From Micavibrio sp964400125 (GTDB lineage Bacteria > Pseudomonadota > Alphaproteobacteria > Micavibrionales > Micavibrionaceae), in the NCBI GenBank assembly GCA_964400125.1, contig CAYNSR010000003.1:160822-224821 (forward strand): a stretch of 64,000 bases of DNA. Direction: 5' to 3'. Each line of letters starts with the position of its first letter. Position 1 is the first letter of the stretch. A program made the translations under genes and the position numbers. Positions 1 to 8,337 of the stretch are shown piece after piece. The notes beneath the pieces were generated by a model. That model saw only the letters and a list, made by a program, of their open reading frames with translations, was not told the DNA's origin and did no database searches.

Positions 1-30
1 GTCCCCGAGTAGAGGATAAAAACGGACCGA

Positions 31-834
31 ATGCAACGCTGGAAACTCACGCTCGAATATTGCGGAACAGCCTATGCCGGATGGCAAAGGCAGGAAGACG
101 GGGTGCCCTCGGTGCAAAAGGCAGTCGAGGACGCGATTGACGGATTCTGCCAGCAACGCATCACCCTCCATGTCGCGGGCCGCACCGATGCGGGGGTCCA
201 TGCCAGCGGGCAGGTGGCGCATTTCGATCTGGACTACGGCGACAGGCCGCTCGGCGGTCTCGACCTATTGAAAGCCCTCAATGCGCATCTGCGCAAGGCG
301 GAACATAATATCTCCATCCTTGCCGCCGCTCCGGTCACGCCGGATTTTCATGCCCGGTTCCACGCCGTGAATAAACTTTATTGTTACCGCATCCTCAACC
401 GTTCGGCACCTCCGGCTCTGGAGCGGGGCCGGATCTGGCATATCCGGCGTGAGCTCGATGTCGCGGCCATGCAGGAAGCCGCCCGGCATCTGCTCGGCGC
501 GCATGATTTTACCACCTTCCGCGCGCGAGAATGTCAGGCAAAGACGCCTGATAAAACCATCGACCGGCTTGATTTTGAAATCACGCCTTATGACGGTCAT
601 GGCGGACGGGAAATACGCTTTTATGCCGAAGCGCGATCCTTCCTGCACCATCAGGTGCGCAATATGATCGGCACGCTGGTGCTGGTGGGCGAAGGCAAAT
701 GGACCGGCGACGATGTGCACCGGGCACTGGCGGCAAAAGACCGCACCAAAGGCGGGCCGACCGCGCCGCCGGACGGGCTGTACCTGATGCGGGTGGATTA
801 TCCGCCGCACCAGGACCGAATGATCCGTGCGTAG
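31..834 (+). CDS. truA: tRNA pseudouridine(38-40) synthase TruA
   Basis: Isomerises uridines 38-40 in the anticodon arm of many tRNAs to pseudouridine. The protein has 267 residues, close to the 270 of E. coli TruA. The family signature GRTDAGVHA is at residues 50-58, with the catalytic Asp at 53. The N-terminal strand and turn (LTLEYCGTAYAGWQRQ) and the C-terminal block FLHHQVRNMIGTL are also typical of the family. The ATG at 31 gives the expected N-terminus. The 3' end overlaps the convergent dapE by 37 bp. In many alphaproteobacteria truA sits near def, fmt and dapE, which agrees with this context. Confidence 0.97.
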   Translation: MQRWKLTLEYCGTAYAGWQRQEDGVPSVQKAVEDAIDGFCQQRITLHVAGRTDAGVHASGQVAHFDLDYGDRPLGGLDLLKALNAHLRKAEHNISILAAAPVTPDFHARFHAVNKLYCYRILNRSAPPALERGRIWHIRRELDVAAMQEAARHLLGAHDFTTFRARECQAKTPDKTIDRLDFEITPYDGHGGREIRFYAEARSFLHHQVRNMIGTLVLVGEGKWTGDDVHRALAAKDRTKGGPTAPPDGLYLMRVDYPPHQDRMIRA

Positions 835-1913
835 ATTTTTTCCAGACACTCCAGATCGGCAATCCTGACAGATTCATCAACTTTATGAATGGTTTTATTA
901 ATGAGACCGCATTCAACAACGGGGCAGTATTGACGGATAAACCGCGCGTCGGACGTACCGCCGCCCGTGGTCAGGCGCGGGGTCCGTCCGGTCACATCCC
1001 GTACCGCCGCCACCACCAGATCGGTAAACGGACCGGGGGCGGTCATAAAACTGACCGCACCGCAGGTGAAATCAATGCTGTAATCGCCACCGACAATATC
1101 GAGCAACAGGCGAATTTCCTGCTCCAGACTTTCCGCCGTCCACAAATCGTTGAAGCGCACGTTAAAAGACGCGGCAGCACTGGCGGGGATGACGTTGCCC
1201 GCCGTATTCCCGACCTGAATATCGGTGACCTGCAATGTCGTCGGCCCGAAAAATTCTGAACCCTGATCGAATTCCGCCGAAGACAAAATGTCGATCATCT
1301 GCGCCAGACGCGGAATCGGGTTGTCGGCACGTTCCGGATAAGCAACATGGCCCTGCACCCCGTATACGCGCAATGCACCGCTAAGCGATCCCCGGCGACC
1401 GATTTTTATTTCATCGCCCAGCGCCTCGGGATTTGTAGGCTCCCCAACGATGCAGGCATCGGGGATATGACCGTTTTCCTGCATCCATGCGAGCACCTTC
1501 ACCGTGCCATCCACGGCGGGACCTTCTTCATCCCCGGTAATAAGCAAACTGACGGACCCAGGGCCGTCACAGGCGGCAACCGCCGCAACAAAGGCCGCGA
1601 TATTTCCCTTCATGTCGGCAGCACCGCGTCCGATGATAGAATCGTCAATGATGGCGGCGGCAAAGGGCGGGGAAGACCACAGACTTTCACCCCCCGGCGG
1701 CACGACATCGGTATGACCTGCAAAACACAGATGCGGCCCCACCGTCCCACGCCGGGCGAAAAAATTTTCCACCCTGCCAAATCTGAGCGTCGTGCAGACA
1801 AAGCCCAGCGGTTCGAGAATATCGATCAGCACCTTCTGCGCCCCGGCATCAACCGGCGTGACACTGGGGCAACGAATCAGGTTTTGGGTCAGTGCGACGA
1901 CATCGGGTTTCAA
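798..1913 (-). CDS. dapE: Succinyl-diaminopimelate desuccinylase DapE
   Basis: Zinc M20 peptidase-family enzyme that hydrolyses N-succinyl-LL-2,6-diaminopimelate to LL-DAP, giving the precursor of lysine and of the peptidoglycan cross-link residue. Metal ligands and catalytic residues are readable: AGHTDVV with His67 and Asp69, GRGAADMKG with Asp100, the TGDEEGP pair at Glu129-130, VGEPT with Glu158, and a late His near the C-terminus (NKTIHKVDE). Length is 371 residues (family about 375). It is transcribed in the same direction as dapD, but 316 bp of repeat-bearing DNA separates the two. Its stop overlaps the end of truA. Confidence 0.96.
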   Translation of the reverse strand: MKPDVVALTQNLIRCPSVTPVDAGAQKVLIDILEPLGFVCTTLRFGRVENFFARRGTVGPHLCFAGHTDVVPPGGESLWSSPPFAAAIIDDSIIGRGAADMKGNIAAFVAAVAACDGPGSVSLLITGDEEGPAVDGTVKVLAWMQENGHIPDACIVGEPTNPEALGDEIKIGRRGSLSGALRVYGVQGHVAYPERADNPIPRLAQMIDILSSAEFDQGSEFFGPTTLQVTDIQVGNTAGNVIPASAAASFNVRFNDLWTAESLEQEIRLLLDIVGGDYSIDFTCGAVSFMTAPGPFTDLVVAAVRDVTGRTPRLTTGGGTSDARFIRQYCPVVECGLINKTIHKVDESVRIADLECLEKIYARIIRSWCGG

Positions 1914-1928
1914 GGATAGATCCTTTTT

Positions 1929-2211
1929 TTACCACTAAGGGCACGAAGGGCTTCGCAATTTTTGTGCCGCAGGCGTATAAAATATATTTTATACGCGCTA
2001 TGCGTCAATTCCTGAAATGTCTTAGTATCTATTTCAAAACACCCTCCCCGCCGTCATTCCCCGAATTTTTGCTTGCAAAAATTCTAGGGGAACCCATGAC
2101 TATCCACATCTTATGGATTGCCTTAGAATTTTCCTTGCAGAAAATTCAGGCAATGACGATGCAATTTATGCGTTTTTCAACAGCCTCTTAGTGTCCTTAG
2201 TGTCCTTAGTG
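1929..2211. repeat. Palindromic repeat block between dapE and dapD
   Basis: The 316-bp gap between dapE and dapD has no convincing gene but is full of symmetry. The motif CACTAAGGGCAC (1933-1944) recurs inverted, with one mismatch, at 2191-2202 and again at 2200-2211 as part of a 9-bp tandem (TCCTTAGTG). Inside, a roughly 106-bp segment (2052-2157) opens with CGTCATT and closes with AATGACG. It holds two hairpins: GAATTTTTGC/GCAAAAATTC with a 2-nt loop (2063-2084), flanked by CCCC/GGGG, and ATTGCCT...GAATTTT/AAAATTC...AGGCAAT (2117-2154). The arrangement resembles a REP/BIME- or MITE-type non-coding element. No transposase is present. Inference: it may fold in the dapD-dapE transcript. Confidence 0.6.
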
Positions 2212-2229
2212 TCTTGAGGGTAATAATCT

Positions 2230-3066
2230 TTATGTTCTGAGCAACTCATTAATCGCAGTTTTGCTGCGCGTTTTTTCATCGACGCGCTTGACGATAACGG
2301 CACAGGCCAGACCCGGCCCGCCGTCTTTCCCCGGCAGGGTTCCGGGGACGACGACACTATAGGCCGGGACCCTGCCCATGAAAATTTCGCCGCTGTCACG
2401 GTCGACGATTTTTGTCGATGCACCAAGGAAAACACCCATGGACAGGACCGCGCCGGTTTCAACGATCACGCCTTCGGCCACTTCACTGCGTGCACCGATA
2501 AAGACATTGTCTTCGATAATCACCGGCCCGGCCTGTAACGGCTCCAGCACCCCGCCAATACCGACACCGCCGGAGATATGACAGTTTTTCCCGATCTGCG
2601 CGCAAGACCCGATGGTGGACCATGTATCAACCATGGTGCCTTCATCGACATAGGCCCCGACATTGATAAAACTCGGCATCAAAACGACATTGCGGGCAAC
2701 ATAGGCGGAACGGCGCACAAAACACCCCGGCACGGCACGGAACCCGGCGGCATGGAAATCATCATGGTCCCAGCCGTGAAATTTCGACGGCACTTTGTCC
2801 CACCACGGCCCGTTATCAGGACCGCCGGGAATTTCCTTCATCGGGTTGAGACGGAACGACAGCAGCACGGCTTTTTTCAGCCATTGATGAACGATCCAGC
2901 CCCCCTCCCCCGGGGTAGCGATGCGCAATGCGCCCCGGTCCAGCAGGTCCAGCGCCTCCGCCACGGCGGCGGCAGGCCCGGATGTCGTCGGGGACAGGGA
3001 ATCGCGCATATCCCATGCCTGATGGATCGCGGTTTCCAGATCGTCGGTTTTGTGTACGGGAATCAT
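2230..3066 (-). CDS. dapD: Tetrahydrodipicolinate N-succinyltransferase DapD
   Basis: Transfers succinyl from succinyl-CoA to tetrahydrodipicolinate, the committed step of the succinylase DAP/lysine route. DapE acts two steps later. The ATG at 3066 gives 278 residues (family about 274) beginning MIPVHKTDDLETAI; the longer open frame upstream is unlike the family. The middle holds left-handed beta-helix hexapeptides with family blocks such as FINVGAYVDEGTMVDTW, IGKNCHISGGVGIGGVLEPL and IEDNVFIGARSEVAEG. The start is only 17 bp from the divergent acyltransferase gene at 3084, so both promoters must overlap neighbouring coding sequence or be very compact. Confidence 0.96.
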   Translation of the reverse strand: MIPVHKTDDLETAIHQAWDMRDSLSPTTSGPAAAVAEALDLLDRGALRIATPGEGGWIVHQWLKKAVLLSFRLNPMKEIPGGPDNGPWWDKVPSKFHGWDHDDFHAAGFRAVPGCFVRRSAYVARNVVLMPSFINVGAYVDEGTMVDTWSTIGSCAQIGKNCHISGGVGIGGVLEPLQAGPVIIEDNVFIGARSEVAEGVIVETGAVLSMGVFLGASTKIVDRDSGEIFMGRVPAYSVVVPGTLPGKDGGPGLACAVIVKRVDEKTRSKTAINELLRT

Positions 3067-3083
3067 GATGCTATAAGGACCTG

Positions 3084-4031
3084 ATGCAAGAATGTACCAT
3101 CGAATGGAATAGCCTTGATCTGCCCGCATGGGAAGCGCGTTTTTCAAAAATCCGCCGCTCCACCCTGCTGCAAAGCTACGCCTATGCCCGGGGCATCTGC
3201 CCGGTCTATCACCAGCATGCAAACTGGGGGCTGATCCGGATCGGCGGGGCGGAAGCCGGGCTGGTGCAGATGCTGGAAGCGAAACTGTTCGGACGCGCCC
3301 TGCACGCCATGGCCATCGACCGGGGCCCCTTATGGTTTCCGGGCTTTGGCGGGATCATGCATATCCGGGCCTTTTTCGACGAAATCCAGCGCCAGTTTCC
3401 CGGACGTTTTGGCCGCCGCCGCCGTATTATCCCGGAAATCCCGAAAAGCCCGGCGGCGCACGGCATTTTACAGCAGGCCGGGTTTTTTCATATCGGCCCG
3501 GATTATACGACCACCTGGCTTGACCTGACCCCGCCTTTGGACGTTCTGGAAACCAACCTGCGCAAGAACTGGCGCGGGGCGCTGCACAAGGCGGAACGCG
3601 GCAGGCTGGAACTGGCATGGGACGAAAAAGGCCTGTTCCTCGAAACATTTGTCGCCGGTTATCAGGCCGATCAGGCGGCGCGGCGCTATCCCGGCCCATC
3701 GCCGCGCGTTCTCCGCGCCCTCGGGCAATCTTTTGTTAAGGATGGGGGCTGTATGATTGGTCAGGCCCTGCTGGACAACCGTCCGGTATCTTCTATCTTG
3801 ATCCTGTGTCATGGCGCGTCCGCCACCTATCAGGCGGGATGGAGCGATACGGACGGCAGGCAGCTCGGCGGACATTACAGGCTCTTGTGGCACGCCCTTT
3901 CGCGTCTGAAGGACAAGGGCATCAGCGATTTTGATCTCGGAGGAATTCATGACGACAGCGCAGAAAACGTTTCCGCATTCAAAGACGGCCTCGGCGGAAC
4001 GCGGGTCACGCTGGCGGGGCTTTATTCCTAG
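3084..4031 (+). CDS. FemAB/GNAT-like acyltransferase
   Basis: A 315-residue protein with features of the FemAB/BioF2-like acetyltransferase group. The N-terminal half has LLQSYAYARG and the ITxEIP-like strand RRIIPEIPKSP. The central segment YTTTWLDLTPPLDVLETNLRK followed by NWRGALHKAER is the typical dLrpsld.L...L...WR..L..AER block. The C-terminal half has YQAGWSDTDGRQLGGHYRLLW and a closing FDLGGIH. FemAB enzymes add amino acids to lipid II or modify cell-surface polymers, but the acceptor cannot be inferred here. Position between dapD and glmU is suggestive of wall metabolism. The 3' end overlaps the DUF3108 gene by 83 bp, implying co-transcription. Confidence 0.75.
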   Translation: MQECTIEWNSLDLPAWEARFSKIRRSTLLQSYAYARGICPVYHQHANWGLIRIGGAEAGLVQMLEAKLFGRALHAMAIDRGPLWFPGFGGIMHIRAFFDEIQRQFPGRFGRRRRIIPEIPKSPAAHGILQQAGFFHIGPDYTTTWLDLTPPLDVLETNLRKNWRGALHKAERGRLELAWDEKGLFLETFVAGYQADQAARRYPGPSPRVLRALGQSFVKDGGCMIGQALLDNRPVSSILILCHGASATYQAGWSDTDGRQLGGHYRLLWHALSRLKDKGISDFDLGGIHDDSAENVSAFKDGLGGTRVTLAGLYS

Positions 4032-4926
4032 TGCGCTGGCCCTGCTCGTCCTGAGCGCGTCGCCGTCTTTCGCCGCTGGCGGCATCCAGAAAATGACCTA
4101 TGAGGTTTATGCCGGAGGAATCAACGCCGTAAGCGCAGAAATCGATGTCAAACAAACGCCGCAACAACGCTACAGCATGGTTCTGTCCGCGTTTACCAAG
4201 GGTTTTCTCGGCGCATTAGTGCCGTGGAAGGGAACCTTCGAAACCCATGGCTGGATCAAAAAAGAAGGCATGGACCAGCCGGAACTGCACCGTTCCACGG
4301 CAACCTGGCGCAATGAGGAAGAGGTCAAGGAATACAGCTATGACAGGCAGGGTAATTTTGTCGGCTACAGCATCAAAGATCCGGAAAACGACGGCAAGAA
4401 AAAAGATGTTGCTCCGGAACTGGTGCAGGGCACAGTCGATGTCCTGACCGCGACGCTCAATGTCATGAACGAAATCGCCATGGGCGAATCCTGCACCGGG
4501 TCGGCGGAAGTCTTTGACGGCAAGCGACGCTTCAAAATGGAATTCCTCTTCGAAGAAAACGAGACCCTGTCCCGGTCCCGCTACAACGTTTATCAAGGCC
4601 CGGCGCAGCGTTGCGTCGTCGAGGTCACGCCCGTTGCCGGAAAATGGCACGAAAAACCCCGTGGCTGGATGTCGATTCAGGAGCAAGGACGCCAGAAAGG
4701 CAGCCTGCCTACAATCTGGTTCGCCAAACTTGATCCGGCAGGACCAGCCGTTCCAGTCAAAATTCGTGTAAAAAGCGAATATGGCGCAATGTTCATGCAT
4801 CTGGTGAATTATGACGATGGCGCGTCCATCGTCACCGCCGATATCATCGCAACGGACAACGGCGCATCCCCGCAAACGCGGTCCGCGCCGCAAGCCCAAC
4901 CCGCCCCGGTGGTATTGCGCGAATAG
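3949..4926 (+). CDS. Exported DUF3108 domain protein
   Basis: The ATG at 3949 follows a strong GGAGG at 3939-3943, so it is preferred over an upstream TTG at 3931. The result is 325 residues. A long basic N-region, a hydrophobic stretch (IPSALALLVLSAS) and PSFAAGG near residue 43 look like a Sec signal peptide, so the product is probably periplasmic. The mature part begins KMTYEVYAGGINAVSAEIDV and contains KGTFETHGWI and LTATLNVMNEIA, matching the usual layout of DUF3108 proteins (beta-rich, unknown function, common in alphaproteobacteria). The end is Pro/Gln-rich. The start lies inside the acyltransferase gene, pointing to translational coupling. Confidence 0.8.
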   Translation: MTTAQKTFPHSKTASAERGSRWRGFIPSALALLVLSASPSFAAGGIQKMTYEVYAGGINAVSAEIDVKQTPQQRYSMVLSAFTKGFLGALVPWKGTFETHGWIKKEGMDQPELHRSTATWRNEEEVKEYSYDRQGNFVGYSIKDPENDGKKKDVAPELVQGTVDVLTATLNVMNEIAMGESCTGSAEVFDGKRRFKMEFLFEENETLSRSRYNVYQGPAQRCVVEVTPVAGKWHEKPRGWMSIQEQGRQKGSLPTIWFAKLDPAGPAVPVKIRVKSEYGAMFMHLVNYDDGASIVTADIIATDNGASPQTRSAPQAQPAPVVLRE

Positions 4927-4970
4927 ACGGCTTCTCTCTTCTCACAAAATATGGCACTTATAGCCAGCCC

Positions 4971-4998
4971 GTAAATACCGGAATATTCCGGTGTTTAC
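4971..4998. promoter_or_regulatory. 28-bp near-perfect palindrome upstream of glmU
   Basis: Positions 4971-4998 read the same on both strands except for one pair. The centre CCGGAATATTCCGG is perfect. No T-run follows, so it is not a classic terminator for the preceding gene. It lies about 90 bp before the glmU ATG in a 160-bp intergenic gap, a suitable place for an operator for a dimeric regulator of glmUS. No regulator can be named. Confidence 0.45.
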
Positions 4999-5086
4999 GG
5001 ATATGTTATATTTTGCAACATGATGTGTGTTGCCCGCCGCCGCAATTGCGGCAGGATCAAAAAACCAAAAACGGAAAAAACGCCCG

Positions 5087-6430
5087 ATGACAAAAACCCC
5101 TCTCGCCTGCGTGATCCTGACCGCCGGATTCGGCAAACGGATGAAATCGGCCAAACCCAAAGTCATGCATGAAATCGCCGGGCAACCGATGATTAAATGG
5201 CTACTGCACAGCGTCGAAGAACTGGGGCCGGAAAAAATCATCGTCGTCACCGCGCCCGATGCGCTGAGCGTGGCGCAGGCGGTCAAACCGCACACCACCG
5301 TGGTCCAGCAAAAACCTCTGGGGACGGCGGACGCCGTGCGGGCCGCCCTGCCGATGCTGGCGGGGTTTGATGGCGACGTTCTGGTGCTCCTCGGCGATAT
5401 GCCGCTGCTCTCTGCCGGGATGATGCAGGGACTAATCGACACGCGGCAGCACGATGCAGGGACAGGCATTGCCGTCCTTGGTGTCGAATATAAAAATCCG
5501 CCCGCCTTTGGCCGCCTTGTCCTCAACCCCGACAAGACCCTGAACCGCATCGTCGAGGACAAAGACGCCAGCGCGGAAGAGCGCAACATCAAACTGTGCA
5601 ACACCGGGGCCTTTTGCATCGACGGGTCAAAACTGGCCGCATGGATCGGCAAAGTGGAGAATAAAAACGCGCAAGGGGAATATTACATCACCGACCTTCC
5701 GGCCATTGCCGCCGCCGAAGGAATCAAAACCCGCGTCAGCACGCTTTACGACGCGGAGGAAGTCACGGGCGTCAATTCCCGCGCCGAACTGGCCACGGCA
5801 GAAACCATCGTCCAAAAACGCCTGCGCAGGCGTGCGATGGAAAACGGCGCGACTCTGACCGACCCCAATACGGTATTCCTGTCATGGGACACCAAAATTG
5901 GCCGCGATGTCGTCATCGGCCCCAATGTCGTCATCGGCCCCAATGTCGTCATCGGTGACGATGTGACCATTCATGCCTTTTGCCATCTCGAAGGGGCGCG
6001 CATCGACCATGGCTGCGTGGTGGGGCCGTTTGCCCGCCTGCGTCCGGGGACGCATTTGTGGCAAAATGTACGCGTCGGCAATTTCGTCGAGGTGAAAAAT
6101 TCTCTGCTCCATGACGGGGTCAAGGCCAACCACCTTGCCTATATCGGCGACGCGGAAATCGGCGCAGGCACCAACTATTCCTGCGGCGCGATCACCGCCA
6201 ATTACGACGGATTCGAAAAATTCAAGACGATCATCGGCGACAACGTCATGGTTGGCAGCAATGTGACATTGGTTGCCCCGGTAACCATCGGTGCCGGGGC
6301 CTATCTGGCCGCAGGCAGCACCGTGACCAAAGACGTCCCGGCAGATGCACTCTCGGTCGAGCGGGCGGAACCGCGCCTGATTGAAGGCTGGGCGGCCCGC
6401 AACCGGACCAGAAAATCCACCCGGAAATAA
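5087..6430 (+). CDS. glmU: Bifunctional UDP-GlcNAc pyrophosphorylase / GlcN-1-P acetyltransferase GlmU
   Basis: Makes UDP-N-acetylglucosamine from glucosamine-1-phosphate in two steps, feeding peptidoglycan and lipopolysaccharide. The ATG at 5087 gives 447 residues (E. coli 456). The nucleotidyltransferase half starts with ILTAGFGKRMKSAKPKVMHE, a slight variant of LAAGxGTRM, and has KPLGTADAVRAA and the VLLGDMPLL metal-site strand. The C-terminal half is a left-handed beta-helix ending with the acetyltransferase blocks NHLAYIGDAEIGAGTNYSCG and ITANYDG. It is followed after 16 bp by glmS, the enzyme that feeds the pathway, so the pair is an operon. A triplicated 18-bp unit lies inside the gene. 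Confidence 0.97.
   Translation: MTKTPLACVILTAGFGKRMKSAKPKVMHEIAGQPMIKWLLHSVEELGPEKIIVVTAPDALSVAQAVKPHTTVVQQKPLGTADAVRAALPMLAGFDGDVLVLLGDMPLLSAGMMQGLIDTRQHDAGTGIAVLGVEYKNPPAFGRLVLNPDKTLNRIVEDKDASAEERNIKLCNTGAFCIDGSKLAAWIGKVENKNAQGEYYITDLPAIAAAEGIKTRVSTLYDAEEVTGVNSRAELATAETIVQKRLRRRAMENGATLTDPNTVFLSWDTKIGRDVVIGPNVVIGPNVVIGDDVTIHAFCHLEGARIDHGCVVGPFARLRPGTHLWQNVRVGNFVEVKNSLLHDGVKANHLAYIGDAEIGAGTNYSCGAITANYDGFEKFKTIIGDNVMVGSNVTLVAPVTIGAGAYLAAGSTVTKDVPADALSVERAEPRLIEGWAARNRTRKSTRK
5909..5959 (+). repeat. 18-bp tandem repeat within glmU
   Basis: The unit GTCGTCATCGGCCCCAAT occurs at 5909-5926 and 5927-5944 identically, then partly at 5945-5959. It encodes VVIGPN-VVIGPN-VVIGDD, that is, extra left-handed beta-helix rungs at the junction of the two GlmU domains. 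The near-identity at DNA level suggests recent slippage rather than old divergence. Confidence 0.8.
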
Positions 6431-6446
6431 ACGACAGGAAAACAAA

Positions 6447-8276
6447 ATGTGTGGAATAATCGGTATCGTCGGCAAAAATGATGTCGCCTCCAGACTGGTC
6501 GATGGTTTGCGGCGGCTGGAATATCGCGGCTATGATTCGGCGGGCGTGGCAACCTTGCATAACGGCGTCATAGAACGGCGTCGGGCGGAAGGAAAACTGG
6601 TCAATCTCGATACGCGCCTGAAAAGGGAACCGCTGTCGGGGCAGATCGGCATCGGCCATACGCGCTGGGCGACGCATGGCGGGCCGACAGAACGCAATGC
6701 CCACCCGCATGCGACCGACAAGGTCGCGGTGGTCCATAACGGCATCATCGAAAATTACGGTGCGCTGAAGGCCGAACTGGAACAACACCAGTGCCGCTTT
6801 GAAACCGAAACCGACACCGAAGTTGTCGTACACCTGATTTCGCACCACCTGAAACAGGGCATGAAACCGGTAGAGGCCGCCAATGCCGCCTTTGACCGGC
6901 TGGAGGGGGCCTATGCTTTGGCCGTCATTTTTGCCAATGAAAACAACCTGATGGTCGGGGTCCGGCAGGGTACGCCGCTGGCCGTGGGCTATGGCGAAGG
7001 CGAAATGTATCTGGCCTCGGATTCATATGCACTTGCGCCACTGACAAAAAAAATCGCTTTCCTCGAAGATGGCGACCGTGTGCGCGTCAGCGCCGAAGGC
7101 GTGACGATTTATGACCGTGCCGGGAAAGAACTGAAACGCCCGATCCGCATCACCGCACAATCGGGGGCAACGACCGGCAAGGGCGAATACCGCCATTTCA
7201 TGCTGAAGGAAATTTATGAGCAGCCCACAGTCATCGGCGACACGCTCAATTCCTTTATCAATCCGGCGACACGCGCCATTACCCTGCCGCCCGAGATCAT
7301 CGCCGCACTCGCCGGAACAACCCGTCTAACGCTGGTGGCCTGCGGCACGGCGTTTTATGCCTGCATGGTGGCAAAATACTGGTTTGAACAGATCGCTAGA
7401 ATCCCGTGCGAGATCGATGTGGCTTCCGAATTTCGTTACCGCGAAGCGCCGATGCCTGAGGGCGGCGTGGCGATTTTCGTCTCCCAGTCGGGGGAAACGC
7501 TCGATACGCTCGAAGCCTTGCGCTATTGCAAGCGCCAGAAACAAAAAATTCTATCCATCGTCAATACGATTGAAAGCACCATCGAACGCGAATCCGATCT
7601 GGTCTTGCATACGCTGGCCGGTCCGGAAATCGGCGTCGCCTCGACCAAGGCCTTTACCACCCAGTTAACCACACTGTCCTGCATGGCGCTGGCCGTCGCG
7701 GCAGAGAAAAAAACCTGCCCGCCGGAAGATCTCGCAAACATGGCCGAAGCCCTGCGGCACCTGCCCGCGCTGGTCAATGCGATACTAAAAGACTGCACCG
7801 CCCCGATTGAATCTCTGGCAGGCGACATTGCCGAAGCGCGGGATGTGCTTTATCTGGGCCGTGGCCTGATGTATCCCATCGCGCTGGAAGGTGCCCTGAA
7901 GCTCAAGGAGGTTTCCTACATCCATGCCGAAGGCTACGCCGCCGGGGAAATGAAACACGGCCCCATCGCCCTGATCGATCACGATGTGCCCGTCGTGGTG
8001 ATCGCGCCGGCAGATGCGCTGTTTGAAAAAACAGCCTCCAACGTGCAGGAAACCATTGCGCGCGGCGGTCAGGTTTTGCTGTTTTCAGATGCGAACGGCA
8101 TGGCTAAATTGCAAGGCAAATGCCGCTGGGCAGTGCCACTACCCGCCGCCCACCCGTTTATCACGCCGATCCTGTATGTTATTCCCGCGCAATTGCTGGC
8201 CTATTACGTCGCCATATCCAAAGGCACCGACGTCGACCAGCCGCGCAATCTGGCGAAATCGGTCACGGTGGAATAA
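6447..8276 (+). CDS. glmS: Glutamine:fructose-6-phosphate aminotransferase GlmS
   Basis: Converts fructose-6-phosphate and glutamine to glucosamine-6-phosphate, the first step of hexosamine synthesis. The ATG at 6447 is chosen because the mature enzyme needs Cys2 as N-terminal nucleophile (MCGIIGIVG). Length is 609 residues, the same as E. coli. The glutaminase domain has GYDSAGVA, GHTRWATHG and ENYGALK. Two SIS sugar-isomerase domains follow, with ACGTAFYA, SQSGETLDT and STKAFTTQ, and the C-terminus ends LAKSVTVE. It sits 16 bp behind glmU. No glmS ribozyme was seen, and the gap is too short to hold one. Confidence 0.97.
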   Translation: MCGIIGIVGKNDVASRLVDGLRRLEYRGYDSAGVATLHNGVIERRRAEGKLVNLDTRLKREPLSGQIGIGHTRWATHGGPTERNAHPHATDKVAVVHNGIIENYGALKAELEQHQCRFETETDTEVVVHLISHHLKQGMKPVEAANAAFDRLEGAYALAVIFANENNLMVGVRQGTPLAVGYGEGEMYLASDSYALAPLTKKIAFLEDGDRVRVSAEGVTIYDRAGKELKRPIRITAQSGATTGKGEYRHFMLKEIYEQPTVIGDTLNSFINPATRAITLPPEIIAALAGTTRLTLVACGTAFYACMVAKYWFEQIARIPCEIDVASEFRYREAPMPEGGVAIFVSQSGETLDTLEALRYCKRQKQKILSIVNTIESTIERESDLVLHTLAGPEIGVASTKAFTTQLTTLSCMALAVAAEKKTCPPEDLANMAEALRHLPALVNAILKDCTAPIESLAGDIAEARDVLYLGRGLMYPIALEGALKLKEVSYIHAEGYAAGEMKHGPIALIDHDVPVVVIAPADALFEKTASNVQETIARGGQVLLFSDANGMAKLQGKCRWAVPLPAAHPFITPILYVIPAQLLAYYVAISKGTDVDQPRNLAKSVTVE

Positions 8277-8337
8277 CAGGGAAAGTAAACTGTGTTCCGT
8301 TATCAGTCAGATCATCAATGCGTTTTCTTTTCAGGCT

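Noticed and set aside
1..30. End of fmt upstream of truA
   Set aside because: Only four codons ending in TAG at 10-12 are visible. The usual gene order makes fmt possible, but the sequence is too short to support a call.
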